This document shows, piece after piece, positions 42,198-52,460 of a stretch of 64,000 nucleotides of DNA. Location of the stretch: contig NC_084706.1 in NCBI RefSeq assembly GCF_033807575.1, positions 27,263,204-27,327,203 of the forward strand, read 5' to 3'. How positions within the stretch are numbered: position 1 is the stretch's first letter; each line of letters begins with the position of its first letter. Source of the stretch: Cydia pomonella. Taxonomy: Eukaryota > Arthropoda > Insecta > Lepidoptera > Tortricidae. The translations under genes were made by a program, and so were the position numbers. The notes below the pieces were generated by a model. The model had not been told where the DNA came from. It saw nothing but the letters and a program-made list of their open reading frames with translations, and searched no databases.

Positions 42198-42440
42198 GTA
42201 AGCACACGTAGACCAGTTGTGTGAGACTGTGCAGTGCTTTATTTGCACTGCGCAAACTGAAACCAATTGTTTCTAGTGATGCATTACTTCAGATTTATTA
42301 TGCATATTTTTACTCAATCATATCGTACGGTATTATAGTTCTGTATGGAATCTCGACAAACTCAAAGTATTTAAACTTTAAACTACAAAAAAGAGCCGTA
42401 CGTATCTTGGCAGGTGTGAATGAGATCGTTGACATATAAT
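42198..42440 (+). pseudogene. LINE ORF2 fragment (post-RT region)
   Basis: The 72-codon frame contains LFALRKLKPIVSSDALLQIY, YAYFYSIISYGI and LQKRAVRILAGV. This is the thumb-proximal region that follows the catalytic reverse-transcriptase motifs in CR1/jockey-type LINEs (compare AAYAVRRIRQF...SYFHSIMSYGI and LQKRAIRSIY in the ORF2 at 14957-17812). Both ends are missing, so it is an internal fragment. Confidence 0.75.
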
Positions 42441-44067
42441 ATATTTTCATTCTATTTTTCATTTAAATTACTTTACAGATAAAGTTATGTCTAACTTAGT
42501 GTTTTTGTAAATATATTTGTTTTTTTATTAAGTATTTTTTACATTTCGACAATGGGACCGTGCGCGTTGGAGGGTCTGCCATCTTGTGACCTGAATCGGA
42601 ACCATAAACATGCACATGTTTTCTTGTGCATAATAGCCTTCAGGTACCTGTTTTGTATTTAGGTATTGATGGACAATTGGTTTTCAGGTAAAAAAAAAAA
42701 GAAAAAAAAAAGACGATGCTCTGCTCTCTTCTCATAGGCAAGATGAAACAGCAATACTTAGTGCAAAATACTGCGTCTAACTAGACTACGGGACGCATTG
42801 TGCGTGCCATGTTGTACGCAACTTGTGACGCAAACTGCGCCCGCGCAGGCGATGATTCAGGCCGATGCATTTATTATCAAGAGACAAAAGTAAGTAATTA
42901 AATACAACCTAGTATCTCGATTGGATTGCATCATTTGTGGGTCATTGAACAAGTTTAATTCCAAGTAACAGGCAGACATTTTTACAACTAAAAGAACACC
43001 TGCCAACAATTAAATACAAGCAATAGATGACTAAAGCTAAGTAAGTAAATTAAGCATAGTTAAGAATATTAGCAAAATATTTGCATGTGTCAAATTTGTA
43101 ACATCACATTTACGCCTCGCGCCAAAAATCTGACGGCTCCTGTGCTGCCTCCTACAGTTCATGCACGCTCCCTATACCTAGGTTGGCCCTAGCTATGTAT
43201 ACATTGACATTTATTTTTTGTCGTGACATTTTTTTTTTATTCTGAACATGTACTGTATAAAAAAAATCACATTGCAAGTCTCCATACATAGTGACGCGTT
43301 TCCATTGCTCTCAAGTGTACAAAGTGCACTATCCGGGTCGCCCACATTTCTAAACGCAAACATCAACTAGAGAGGCGGCTTTGAAAAACAATCCTCCTCT
43401 TCCCAAACAAAACAAGTACTACTCATTACCCATGCGAATTTAAACCCTAATATTACAGTTTAAGGTTGATATTAGATTGAGAAGGCGAAGGTAGTTAAGT
43501 CATTTTGTATGTTATGGTCAAGTATACGCGATAGTCTCTAAACAGCGTAACTACCACTGATTAAACAAGTGAGTTTAAACCCTAAAGTTATTACTTTAAG
43601 GTTAGTATTAGCATGGCAAAAGGATGTTAGTTGAGTAGTGTTGTGCGTAACGGTGAGGTGTGAGTTAGTAGTTATAGTACCTTTGAGGGTAAAGTTGGAC
43701 AGACAAATAGTGCTGTAAATGAGGTTATTGTAGAGGCTTCTGTTTATGAGTGTTGTGTTATTTAATAAGAGCTTGTTCAGAGAGGTTTCATTAATTTTAT
43801 GTTCTTTGTAATAGTGCATAGTATTTTAAGTATATACTGCGGAATAAACATAACTCTAACCTTAATCAGGTGATAAGTTCGTTACTATCTCGAGACATAT
43901 TTTTTTAATCATCATTCAACTAACTTTTAAATGGATAAGTTCATCTTATCATATGTACTTGTTTTGTGCAATAATGTGTTTTACTAGCATTTTTGCGGCA
44001 ATTTTGATGGCGGGTAAAGTTATCTCAATATTTGTTAACATTGCCCACGTCGATTTCGAAGAATACA
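42441..44067. other. Intergenic sequence, nothing firm
   Basis: No gene recognised. At 43440-43480 and 43571-43612 a similar phrase recurs (GTTTAAACCCTAAAGTTATT; AATTTAAACCCTAATATTAC) about 130 bp apart. A 93-codon minus frame at 43538-43819 has no recognisable family. Confidence 0.3.
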
Positions 44068-44258
44068 GTACCCCTAGTGTAAATAAATTCGATTTTGAAA
44101 CGTGACGTACGCGTTTGCGTTTAGTCTCATTTTGTATTGGATTTAGAAAGAGCGCGCCAAGCGGGACGTTTTGGAAACTTAAAATCCTATACAAAATGAG
44201 ACTTAACGCAAACGCGTTCGTCACGTTATGATGTCGATAAAATTTACACTAGGGGTAC
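44068..44258. mobile_element. 191-bp palindromic MITE, second copy
   Basis: It has the same length and termini as 349-539 (GTACCCCTAGTGTAAAT and its complement). The central GAGCGCGCCAAGCGGGACG is in opposite orientation relative to the first copy. Similarity is high, so both insertions may be fairly recent. No open frame. Confidence 0.88.
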
Positions 44259-44303
44259 AGCTAAAACGACGTTTAAACTAGCATCACTTCAATGTTTTTT
44301 TGG

Positions 44304-44455
44304 GCAAAGATAGATAGGATACTCTTTATTGGCACACCTCAGTAAAAAATACAGCTTAAAGAAAACAATTGATTAGTGATAGAGGCAGACACAGGCGGTC
44401 TTATCGCTAAAGAGCGATCTCTTCCAGACAACCTTTGGGTAGCGGAAACAAAAAC
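44304..44455 (-). repeat. LINE 3' end (GTCTGGAAGAGATCGC family)
   Basis: On the minus strand it carries GTCTGGAAGAGATCGCTC and GCGATAAGACCGCCTGTG, then GGTGTGCCAATAAAGAGTAT. The plus-strand copy at 59085-59240 shares GTCTGGAAGAGATCGCTTC and AGCGATAAGACCGCCTGTTG, then AATAAAGAATATTTACTTAC. A conserved hairpin (GAGATCGCT...AGCGATAAGA) precedes the tail in both. Confidence 0.72.
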
Positions 44456-44617
44456 AATTAATCAAAAAGAGTAGGTGTTGCAAAAAAAACGTACCCTACC
44501 CTACGTAGATACCCTTGCAGGCAAAGTTAGACGGTATTTTTTAAGGTCTACCTTCAACGATTTATATGACGTAACTGTGTTATATATTTAAATAAATATG
44601 TAAATAATAAATAAACA

Positions 44618-44852
44618 GAAATATTATAGGGACATTCTTACACAAATTAACTAAGTCCCACGGTAAGCCACGAAGGCTTGTGTTGTGGGTAATCAGACAT
44701 TCAGACAATCAGACAACGATATATATAAAATACAAATACTCAGGAACAAATATTTGTGCTCATCACACAAATAAATGCCCATACCGGATGAACCCAGGAC
44801 CATCGGGTTTATAGGGAGGGTCACTACCCACTAGGTCAGACCGGTCCTCTAA
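44618..44852 (-). mobile_element. tRNA-derived SINE, family 2
   Basis: Plus-strand order: AATATTATAGGGACATTC tail, TAAGTCCCACGGTAAGCC, CAACGATATATATAA, AAATAAATGCCCATACCGG, ending CCCACTAGGTCAGACCGGTC. The middle has a short duplication (CAGACATTCAGACAATCAGA). Confidence 0.83.
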
Positions 44853-45059
44853 ATGAACGAAGCTGCTTTAATTTCAACATTAATTTAAATGTAAACACAA
44901 AAATGATCAAAGAGAATAAACAGTAATATAAACTTTCACAACATTATTACTAACAAATGGAAAGCAATAAGCTGGTTCAGACATTCATTTAACATGCTTT
45001 CAGCTAATAAATTCATTAATTAAAAAAAAATGCTTTCATCTAGAAATGTATTATTTGAC

Positions 45060-45243
45060 TGCAGAAAGGTTTTCCCGAGGGTATACAGTATGGGGTTCTT
45101 CAAAAAAGGAGTGTACAGGTTTTTAAAGGGTCGGCAACGCGCATGTAACACCCCTGGAGTTGCAGGCGTCTATAGGCTACGGTGACAGCTTACCATCAGG
45201 CGGGTCGTATGCTTGTTTGCCACCGATGTGGTATTAAAAAAAA
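45060..45243 (+). repeat. LINE 3' end (GGTCGGCAACGCG family)
   Basis: ACAGTATGGGGTTCTTCAAA, AAAGGAGTGTACAGGTTTTT, GGGTCGGCAACGCGCATG and ACCATCAGGCGGGTCG end in GTATTAAAAAAAAAA. It faces an inverted copy at 45690-45860 with about 450 bp between. Confidence 0.75.
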
Positions 45244-45541
45244 AAGGTCATTCATTTTCATTGTAGGTAACTAACTATACAAAAAATGTAAATGACATTA
45301 AGAAATGGAATAACATTATTTTTCTACTCTTCGACTGTAACGGTTTAATTAAGATTTCATATATACCGAACTATAATTGCGTACTTTTCATGTATTTGCT
45401 GAACTCAACTATAATATTCATTTCGATACGCTGTAGTATACTTAAAAAAATTACCAATCACGTACGGCCGCGCTCTCATTAAAAAGATGAAACGGACGCG
45501 GGGCGGGACTAAATAGTATACCATTTTTATAAATAATAATA

Positions 45542-45667
45542 ATAAATAAATATTATAGGATATTATTACACAAATTGACTAAGTCCCACAGTAAGCTCAA
45601 CATGGCTTGTGTCGAGGGTACTTAGACAACATTATATATAATAATATTATATAAATATTTATATACA
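45542..45667 (-). mobile_element. SINE family 2, 3' fragment
   Basis: Contains AATATTATAGGATATTATTA, TAAGTCCCACAGTAAGCTCA and GTACTTAGACAAC in plus order and lacks the tRNA-like head, as expected of 5' truncation. Confidence 0.82.
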
Positions 45668-45689
45668 CGGGTGATTTTTTTTTACCAAG

Positions 45690-45860
45690 TCGGTTGCAAG
45701 CACGCATACGGCCCGCCTGATGGTAAGCAGTCACCGTAGCCTATGGACGCCTGCAACACCAGAGATATTACATGCATAATGCAAAAACCTGTACACTCCT
45801 TTTTTGAAAAACCCCATACTGTAACCCGTCGACAAACCTCGGCAGGAAGCTCGTGAGATC
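45690..45860 (-). repeat. LINE 3' end (GGTCGGCAACGCG family), inverted copy
   Basis: CGGCCCGCCTGATGGTAAGC, AGCCTATGGACGCCTGCAAC and AACCTGTACACTCCTTTTTT are reverse complements of blocks in 45060-45243. The right end reads CGACAAACCTCGGCAGGAAG. Confidence 0.75.
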
Positions 45861-46342
45861 ATGAAATCATAATAAAATAACATTATTTAGATAATTATAT
45901 ACTTATGGTACCTAAATGATATCATTTTGATGTCAAAATGTAAGGTGGTTTGGTCTTCTGGAAGCTTCGTTTTTTTTTTATAAAACTTAAAATTAAATCG
46001 TAGAATACAGTCGCCATAATGGCCTCTGGGACTCATTAGGCTATCCTAAGTAAAATTAAATTACTCGAATTAAAAAAAAAAAACATTTTCACAAAGTAAG
46101 TAAATGAAACCCAAAAAAACGTCAGACAGTTGAAATTGTCCTTAAAAACAAATTTGTAACAAATTCGCAAAACTTCTCAAAGTTTTAAAAGTCCCTTAAC
46201 GATCTTAAGAGAATGAAGTTTGAGATCCCTTAGTCCCCATTCTACCCGTTATCGGTGACCTAGCTTATCTTAAAGCCTAACCAACTTAATAATAACCAGA
46301 GACGAAAAAATAGTATAGAAAGCGTGTCAATACATTGTATTC
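45861..46342. other. Intergenic sequence, nothing recognised
   Basis: AT-rich with poly-A tracts; no element or coding frame identified. Confidence 0.3.
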
Positions 46343-46502
46343 GTATAGGTAAAAATCTTAAGTAAGTCAACTGTTATATGTAGTTGTAACGTGTTCGAAT
46401 AGACAATACATGTTTAAAAGACACACACAAACAAAACAAATGTCTATTCGAACACGTCACAACTACATACAACAGGTGATTACTTAAGTTTTTTACCTAT
46501 AC
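46343..46502. mobile_element. 160-bp hairpin MITE (GTATAGGTAAAAA ends)
   Basis: The left arm, 46343-46405, is complementary to 46441-46502 over about 62 bp with few mismatches, including TGTAGTTGTAACGTGTTCGA facing TCGAACACGTCACAACTACA. The loop is 35 bp of A-rich sequence. A TA target is possible but not demonstrated. Confidence 0.85.
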
Positions 46503-46965
46503 TGGGGTTTTTCTTGACATTTTTCTTAACAAGAAAAGTTTACTGCACTAGTTATTAAATTAAAATCCATATTCTAAGAAGAGAAAAAAAAGTACAATGA
46601 AACTAGTACTTGTAATACATTATTAGGTAAATATAATACTTTTTGAACTTAAAAAACAGCATGAATAAATAAACAAAGAATAAATAAATAATGTTATAAA
46701 GAAATAATCACAGTAAGCTTAATTAAGGTTTGTGAAATGAAATGAAATGTATTTATTTGTCAGAATATGGTACATTGATTTGATCTTAAATTAGAATTAG
46801 TGCTTTCATATTCTACCGTGAAGGCGGTGTACAAATATTTTTACTTATATCTAATTCTTACACCTATATTTTTGGTTTACACAAAACACCTACGAAATCA
46901 AAACTAGGAACAATCAAACAAATAAACTACAAAACTAATCACTATGGTCCAGAAACTCGTTAACA

Positions 46966-47172
46966 CTATAAAAACAATGCTTGTGTAGGTAATAATCTAA
47001 ATACTTTTTGAATAATGTTGTTGGTTTGTTTTTTATATCATCAGGTAATTTATTATAAACTTTTACTCTATAAAAACAATGCTTGTGTTATGTAGATAAT
47101 AATCTAAATACTTTTTGAATAATGTTGTTGGTTTGTTTTTTATATCATCAGGTAATTTATTATAAACTTTTA
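46966..47172. repeat. 102-bp tandem duplication in a LINE 3' region
   Basis: CTATAAAAACAATGCTTGTG starts both units (46966 and 47068). Apart from a 4-bp insertion (ATGT) in the second they are nearly identical through CATCAGGTAATTTATTATAA. The duplication covers the ORF2 stop region, so it may have arisen after insertion. Confidence 0.88.
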
Positions 47173-47341
47173 TTGCCATAAAGTAAGCATTTTTTTGGAA
47201 AAATACTAAGTTGGATTTAGGCAAAGTTAACTTCTGTTTCCATCTAGAATTTGAACCATAGGCCTCCTCTCTAGTTTTAAAGAAATGAGGGTATTCTTTT
47301 ACAAATGTGTTGTAGGTACTTAGACAACGATATATGGACAA
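47063..47341 (-). pseudogene. LINE ORF2 C-terminus
   Basis: A 92-codon frame has HFFKTREEAYGSN, KQKLTLPKSN, FFQKNAYFMAIKVYNKLP, DDIKN and TTLFKKYLDYYL. The pattern of a fingers-free basic stretch followed by KVYNKLPxxI and FKKxLxxYL is the usual C-terminus of CR1/jockey-type ORF2. It differs from the ORF2 at 14957-17812, so it is another LINE family. Upstream domains are missing. Confidence 0.72.
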
Positions 47342-47631
47342 TCGCCCTCGAATAGGGAAATTGTTTTAGACAGCGAAAAATTTAACACTCTATGCCAGTG
47401 AAAGCCAATAGATCGAAAGCCAACTCACCCGGTCTCTCCACGGTGATCAGCTTTGTCGGTACCGACACTCTTCATTGGCGAGCTGATGCTGTAGTGGCTC
47501 CGGCGAGGGTTAGCACACAAATCGACAACGTATTTCTTATTTTTTATGATGCACGAGCTTGCGCATACGACATGAGCAGCCATCGAATCATCTACCTTCA
47601 ACTGGCTTTTATAAATGTCAAAAAATATTCG
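47342..47631. other. Intergenic sequence, nothing recognised
   Basis: Contains overlapping short open frames on both strands without recognisable domains. Confidence 0.3.
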
Positions 47632-47650
47632 AAAAAGTACCCTACCTACT

Positions 47651-47977
47651 TCTTCTTCTTCCTCGCGTTGGCCCGGCATTTTGCCACGGCTCATGGGAGC
47701 CTGGGGTCCGCTTGACAACTAATCCCAAGATTTGGCGTAGGCACTAATTTTTACGAAAGCGACTGCCATCTGCCCTTCCAACCCAGAGGGTAAACTAGGC
47801 CTTGTTGGGATTAGTCCGGTTTCCTCACGATGTTTTCCTTCACCGAAAAGCGACTGGTAAATATCAAATGATATTTCGTACATAAGTTCCGAAAAACTCA
47901 TTGGTACGAGCCGGGGTTTGAACCCGCGACCTCCGGATTGCAAGTCGCACGCTCTTACCGCTAGGCCACCAGCGCTT
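47651..47977 (-). mobile_element. tRNA-derived SINE, family 1, full length with target duplication
   Basis: The 327-bp element is flanked by the identical 19-bp sequence AAAAAGTACCCTACCTACT (47632-47650 and 47978-47996). The tRNA-like head is at the high-coordinate end and the GAAGAAG tail at the low end, so it is read on the minus strand. The perfect long duplication shows LINE-style target-primed insertion and a recent date. Confidence 0.95.
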
Positions 47978-48094
47978 AAAAAGTACCCTACCTACTGTCG
48001 CTAATTAATATGTTCCATTTAACGATATAGAAATGAAATGACTCAAAAAAAAACAAATAAAACTAAACTAGATATGGTGTCCGGAACAATCAAT

Positions 48095-48236
48095 ATAATA
48101 TATAACATATAAAACAGCCTTGACTTAGGAACAAATATCCGTGCTCATCACACAAATAAATGGCCCCACCAATTTTGAACCCGGGACCATCGGCTTCATA
48201 GGCAGGACCGCTACCCACCAGGCCAGACCGGTCGAC
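48095..48236 (-). mobile_element. SINE family 2, partial
   Basis: Retains head and mid-body (GACTTAGGAACAAATATCCG, TGAACCCGGGACCATCGGC, CCACCAGGCCAGACCGGTCG) in plus order; the AT-rich middle is collapsed and the tail is absent. Confidence 0.78.
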
Positions 48237-48479
48237 AAACAATTCCTAGATATTTGTGATAATATGAAGAAATTGAGAATTTGTAGTTCTCGTTGCTAGG
48301 CACAGGCCTACAAACAAATAATCTTTATTCATACAGATGAATAAAGATTATTTTTATTTTAAGTGGAAAGAAAATCGATACTAAAAACAGAAATACATGT
48401 CACGAAAATAAGTTACCTACCTAACCTAGGTTTCATTTAAAGTCGGAGGATTAATCACCATATTTTCCTTAACCAAAGT

Positions 48480-49021
48480 TTTTTTAATCTGACCACTGTC
48501 TTCATGAAAACTGTCTTTATTTTTAACTAGTCCCTGGTAATAACGAAGGATTTCGTTGAATCCTCTAGGGAACGATTGGTCTCGTGATGGCATTGTGAAA
48601 TTAACGATGATAGATTATCTTCACTCTGACCGCCGTCTGTATGAAAACTGTCTGTACTGTTAACTTGTCTCTGGTGATAACGAAGGATTTCGTTATATCC
48701 TCTAGGGAGCTATTGGTCTCATGATGGCATTGTGAAATTAACGATGATAGATTATCTTCACTCTGACCGCCGTCTGTATGAAAGCTGTCTGTACTGTTAA
48801 CTTGTCTCTGGTGATAACGAAGGATTTCGTTATATCCTCTAGGGAGCTATTGGTCTCGTGATGGCATTGTGAAATTAACGATGATAGATTATCTTCACTC
48901 TGACCGCCGTCTGTATGAAAACTGTCTGTACTGTTAACTTGTCTCTGGTGATAACGAAGGATTTCGTTATATCCTCTAGGGAGCTATTGGTCTCGTGATG
49001 GCATTGTGAAATGAACGATGA
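48480..49021. repeat. 137-bp tandem repeat (about 4 copies)
   Basis: GATGGCATTGTGAAATTAAC recurs at 48586, 48723, 48860 and 48997, an exact 137-bp spacing. Shared blocks include CTGACCGCCGTCTGTATGAA and AACGAAGGATTTCGTTATAT. The first unit is the most diverged. The last three are almost identical. Confidence 0.95.
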
Positions 49022-49270
49022 AAGATGGAGAATTATTGGATTTTGATGAGGATATCGGTTTATTGTTTTAAGTTAATATTATTTTAAGACTTATAACACA
49101 ATTTTATTATGATTTTTTTTTTGTTAAAATTGAACTTATGTATGTATAGATATCGGCAGGAGAGTTGAAGTTATTATATACACAGCCACACATAATATTA
49201 ATCGCAAAAACAGTACTGAATGAATGATGGAGTGGATATGACTTAAGCGCAAGATATTAGGATATTTTAA

Positions 49271-49510
49271 GACCGGTCTGGCCTAGTAGGTAGGCCTGTC
49301 TATGAAGCCGATGGTCCTGGGTTCGAATCCCGGTAAGGGCATTTATTCGTGTGATGAGCACAAATATTTTTTCCTGCGCCATGCATGTTTTCTAGGTATT
49401 AAAGTATTTGTATATTATACATATCGTTGTATGTGTACCCACAACACAAGCCTTCTTGAGCTTACCGAGGGACTTAGTCAATTTTTGTAAGAAAGTTCCT
49501 ATAATATTTA
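49271..49510 (+). mobile_element. tRNA-derived SINE, family 2
   Basis: GACCGGTCTGGCCTAGTAGG head, box B GGGTTCGAATCCCGGTAAGG, then TTTATTCGTGTGATGAGCAC and a tail with TTATTTATATTG. The box B is the best match to a tRNA TPsiC arm among the copies. Confidence 0.86.
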
Positions 49511-50104
49511 TTTATATTGTATATATACCTCGCACGTCCAATGATTTCTAATGACAGTTCATTTTTATATGGAACAACTATCACATATAATGTTTCTAGA
49601 CATTTCTTGTCCCACTGCTGGGCAAAGGCTTCCCTTCGTTTTCTCCACTTGTTATCATTTTATTTGTGGAAAGAATGTTTAAATCATAATTTAACCCACT
49701 TTTTTCCTTTACTGTATAATTCCTTAAGGTGCCTACTAATATTAACTGTCCGCCCGCCGGATGGTATCGGCATGTCAGTTAAAACAAAAAGTTGACAGTT
49801 TCGAACACAAATAATACGGATGATAATAATGGATGCAGCAGGTATAAGAAAATGTTAGTCTTTCATGAGTTTTATTTTGTTAAACTAGTTTCTCCGAAAA
49901 AAGAAGCAAAGGGCGTTCGCTAGCTGGCGCGGTTGCACGGAGCGGGTAAGCGGGTAAACGAAAAATACTATGAGCGTTGCTAACTGGCGCGGACGTGTGA
50001 GACGGATTTTACCTACAATCGGTACTTTCATAGGTTTCAGTTAGAACAAAAAGTTGAAAGTTGACAGACATTCATATTCATACACACAATGTCACGTATT
50101 TACA
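49511..50104. other. Intergenic sequence
   Basis: A diverged duplication is visible: GTTCGCTAGCTGGCGCGG at about 49916 and GTTGCTAACTGGCGCGGAC at about 49976, and TCAGTTAAAACAAAAAGTTG at 49776 with TCAGTTAGAACAAAAAGTTG at 50037. No gene was recognised. Confidence 0.45.
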
Positions 50105-50530
50105 CACACATCATCATCATCATCAGGCCTTGTACATCTTTACAGATGATTTAAGCAGCATCTATGATCTAGCGACAGGGCCGCTCGTGGCTATACATAC
50201 CGATTCTTGAACGGCATAATCGCCCACATTTATGGCAAATAAACTGAGGGTCCGCACCGACGCGACCCTCATCGAACATCTGTTTTAATGCCCGCTTTCG
50301 GGCCAAGTCTTGAAACCAGGACCTATTATGGGTTTCGCGACCACTTAAAAAACTGTTCCTCCACTCAACGCGGTTTGTTGCGAGCTCTTCCCATGAGTCG
50401 CAATTGATATTAAACGCAACCATGTCGCGCTTTACGCAGTCCTTAAAGCGGAGCAAAGGTCGACCCACGTTCCGTTTGCCTAATGCAATTTGGCTCAGCA
50501 TGGTCTGTCTGGGCAAACGAGCACTGTATA
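50105..50530 (-). mobile_element. 5'-truncated LINE 3' end with (GAT)n tail
   Basis: Minus-strand copy holding the last 115 codons of ORF2 and a short 3' region that ends in (ATG)n repeats at 50108-50125. The plus-strand relative is at 25573-25990. A trinucleotide tail fits RTE-type elements. Confidence 0.75.
50169..50516 (-). pseudogene. LINE ORF2 C-terminus with C2H2 zinc finger
   Basis: The 115-codon open frame contains LPRQTMLSQIALGKRNVGRP, LLRFKDCVKRDM, WEELATNRVEWRN, RALKQMFDEGRVG and the terminal finger FICHKCGRLCRSRIGMYSHE with a final Cys after RP (C-x2-C...H-x3-C type). This finger follows the reverse-transcriptase domain in RTE-like LINEs by recall and probably binds nucleic acid. 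The frame is open through the natural end but lacks endonuclease and reverse transcriptase, and an in-frame stop lies just upstream (about 50529). Confidence 0.82.
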
Positions 50531-50794
50531 ACTTTCATTATGATGCACTGCATCAACAAAGGCTATTTTCCAATTTACCATCAAAAACATTTCGGCCCGT
50601 TTTCAATGGCCAACCAATTATTTTGCTCTTCAATTTAGTATTCGTACTTCAATTACGGGCTGGCTAACTAAAATTTAGTGATCGACGTTTCGTGGTGGTA
50701 AAGTTTCAGCGTGCGTGTTAAATTCGGTCAGAAAATTAATAATTGCATTAATTTTTAACATGCAGAAACATCTGCGAGCTATGATGTTAAGTTT

Positions 50795-51020
50795 ACGAGT
50801 AGAATAAATGTAAAAATGGAAAAATTACTGCATTGCGTGAGATGAACTTACGGCATTTGGCCGATACTCCAGCGCTCTGCCAACTGAGCCACCAAGACCT
50901 CAATCATAGCCAGCGAATTTTTCCACCATATGGGTCTAGGGGATCCTAGCGACCTCTACCGTAAGAGCTTTAAGTTAACTTCTTAAACGGCTAACGGAGT
51001 TTCAAGTCATATTGGAAATT
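50795..51020 (-). repeat. tRNA-like repeat element, continuous copy
   Basis: Minus strand: CCACCATATGG region, then GGTGGCTCAGTTGGCAGAGC box A-like sequence and a weakened box B (AAGTTCATCTC), then GTAATTTTTCCATTTTTACA. The same order in two pieces occurs at 41484-42045. Classed as an old SINE-like repeat. Confidence 0.7.
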
Positions 51021-51242
51021 CACCAGTTATGACCATGACCAGTCTTACTAAATTATTATTAACAAGAAGGATCGTCTGCAAACGATGCTATTAATGTCAC
51101 CCAAGGCAGTATTTTTTCCACGTATAAAAACATTGGTTTTGTACTGTTGCCATCAGATATATCGTTGCGGTCAAGGTGTTCACAAATATCTGATCAAAGC
51201 CTCTATTAAACAAGTCTATTTTTGTATTTAATGGCAGACTTC

Positions 51243-51490
51243 AACCAAAATTCAAATTCAAAATTCAAAAATTTATTCAGAAAGTAGGCCTTAAGGGCTC
51301 TTTTACAAGTCAATACAACATTTATAGTAACATCATATAGTGACATGAAAAATACATAACAACATTTATAAATACAATAGCCAATACCTGGGTAAACATT
51401 ACATTATAATAATCTTAAAATAAATAATTACTACAATACAATAGAGATGAATAGTCTCTATGGTTAAAAACACATTAAATCTGGAGATGA
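51243..51490 (-). mobile_element. 3' end of the 14158-18285 LINE family
   Basis: Starts with the AAATTCAAATTCAAAATTC tail and follows the 3' untranslated region of the 14-kb element closely for about 240 bp, ending at AATCTGGAGATG. The 63860 copy begins at the same point. No coding sequence is retained. Confidence 0.88.
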
Positions 51491-51792
51491 ACCAAAAGTT
51501 TAACCCCGATATTCATAAAACTTAGCGACTTTTACAAATCTGTGTTAAATTTTGTCTCTTTCTAACAAACAGAAATATCAAAATGTCGGATATTGACAAA
51601 CGATTATCAACGGTTTGTTAGATTTGACAGACGTTTATGAATAGCTCCATTAAACAATTCCAATACTAAATTAACACACTAACGCTTATAAGATTAACAA
51701 TGCTTATAAGATTTATATTAAGAAAATCTTATATTTATATCTTAAAATTAGCATACATATTATAAAATATATATTAAAAACTAAAACTCATA
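51491..51792. other. AT-rich sequence, nothing firm
   Basis: Possibly the 3' continuation of the minus-strand LINE whose ORF1 remnant follows; no distinctive feature. Confidence 0.3.
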
Positions 51793-52137
51793 CTACAGCT
51801 GCAATGCATTTCGCAACCCCGCTGTGTCAGAGACCCGACCTCGGAACCGGCGAAACTTGACACCCTTCGGCCAAAACCCCTCTGTGAAGGTCGCTAGATG
51901 TTCAGTCGGAAAGCTTACCACAAAAGAATTAAAATTCGCATTGTGTCGAGATTCCAACTTCGCGACCCTCAGGGCGAATCCGGACTTGACTCGTACATAC
52001 TTTACGATGTCCTCGATCTTCGTAAGGTAATGTAGACGGGACACATACAGCAGCGTCGACGGTGTTGCAGGACGCAGCAAATGTTTGGGTCCAGTCGGTG
52101 CAGTACCGCACTTATTCTGACGAGCTGGCTTCTTTCT
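51793..52137 (-). pseudogene. LINE ORF1 C-terminal domain (RRM-like)
   Basis: A minus frame of about 114 codons begins after an in-frame TAG (52138-52140) with KKPARQNKCGTAPTGPKHLL and continues STLLYVSRLHYLTKIEDIVK, FALRVAKLESRHNANFNSFV, FTEGFWPKGVKFRRFRG and ends RNALQL. By recall this matches the C-terminal nucleic-acid-binding domain of ORF1 from lepidopteran LINEs: a basic linker with C-G-T-A-P-T-G, then a fold with LYVSRL...I...VK and FWPKGVxFRRFRG. The zinc knuckle or coiled-coil part expected upstream is absent, so this is a fragment. Confidence 0.75.
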
Positions 52138-52460
52138 CTACTCCACCTTTTTGAATCCATCTCCATCGCATCACGACTCTTAGAGTCGGCTGTTGGTCCT
52201 TGTGAACAGGTTCACGAAAGAAAACAACGGGGCTGCGTTTAAAAAACTCTCGAGTCTTTTAAGTCACGAGTCGAGTCTTCTCTCTCAAAGACTCGAGTTC
52301 ACAACACAAGTTGGAAAGTCGGTCAAATCCTCGAAATAAAAGATAGGACAGTGTGAGCTCATATTACGTGGCGCGCTTTGCAAATATTTGAACTGTTCAG
52401 TCATGGATGGTTTAAGGCATGAGGAACAAGCGGGAAAAGGAAATTAATATAAAAATAAAA
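52138..52460. other. Sequence with AGTCTTTTAAGTC repeat fragment
   Basis: 52240-52310 carries TCGAGTCTTTTAAGTCACGA and GAGTCTTCTCTCTCAAAGAC, related to the hAT-like MITE at 32934-33344 but without clear ends. Nothing else was recognised. Confidence 0.45.

Larger units (their letters stand above)
46736..47341 (-). mobile_element. 5'-truncated LINE 3' end
   Basis: Minus-strand segment with the end of an ORF2 (47341-47063) and about 320 bp of 3' sequence ending near 46736 with (TTTCATTTCATT)-type tail repeats. It includes a local tandem duplication at 46966-47172. The 5' break is near 47341, beside an ACAACGATATATGGACAAT sequence. Confidence 0.75.

Noticed and set aside
43538..43819. 93-codon Asn/Thr/Leu-rich minus frame
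   Set aside because: The composition follows AT-rich DNA and no motif is visible.
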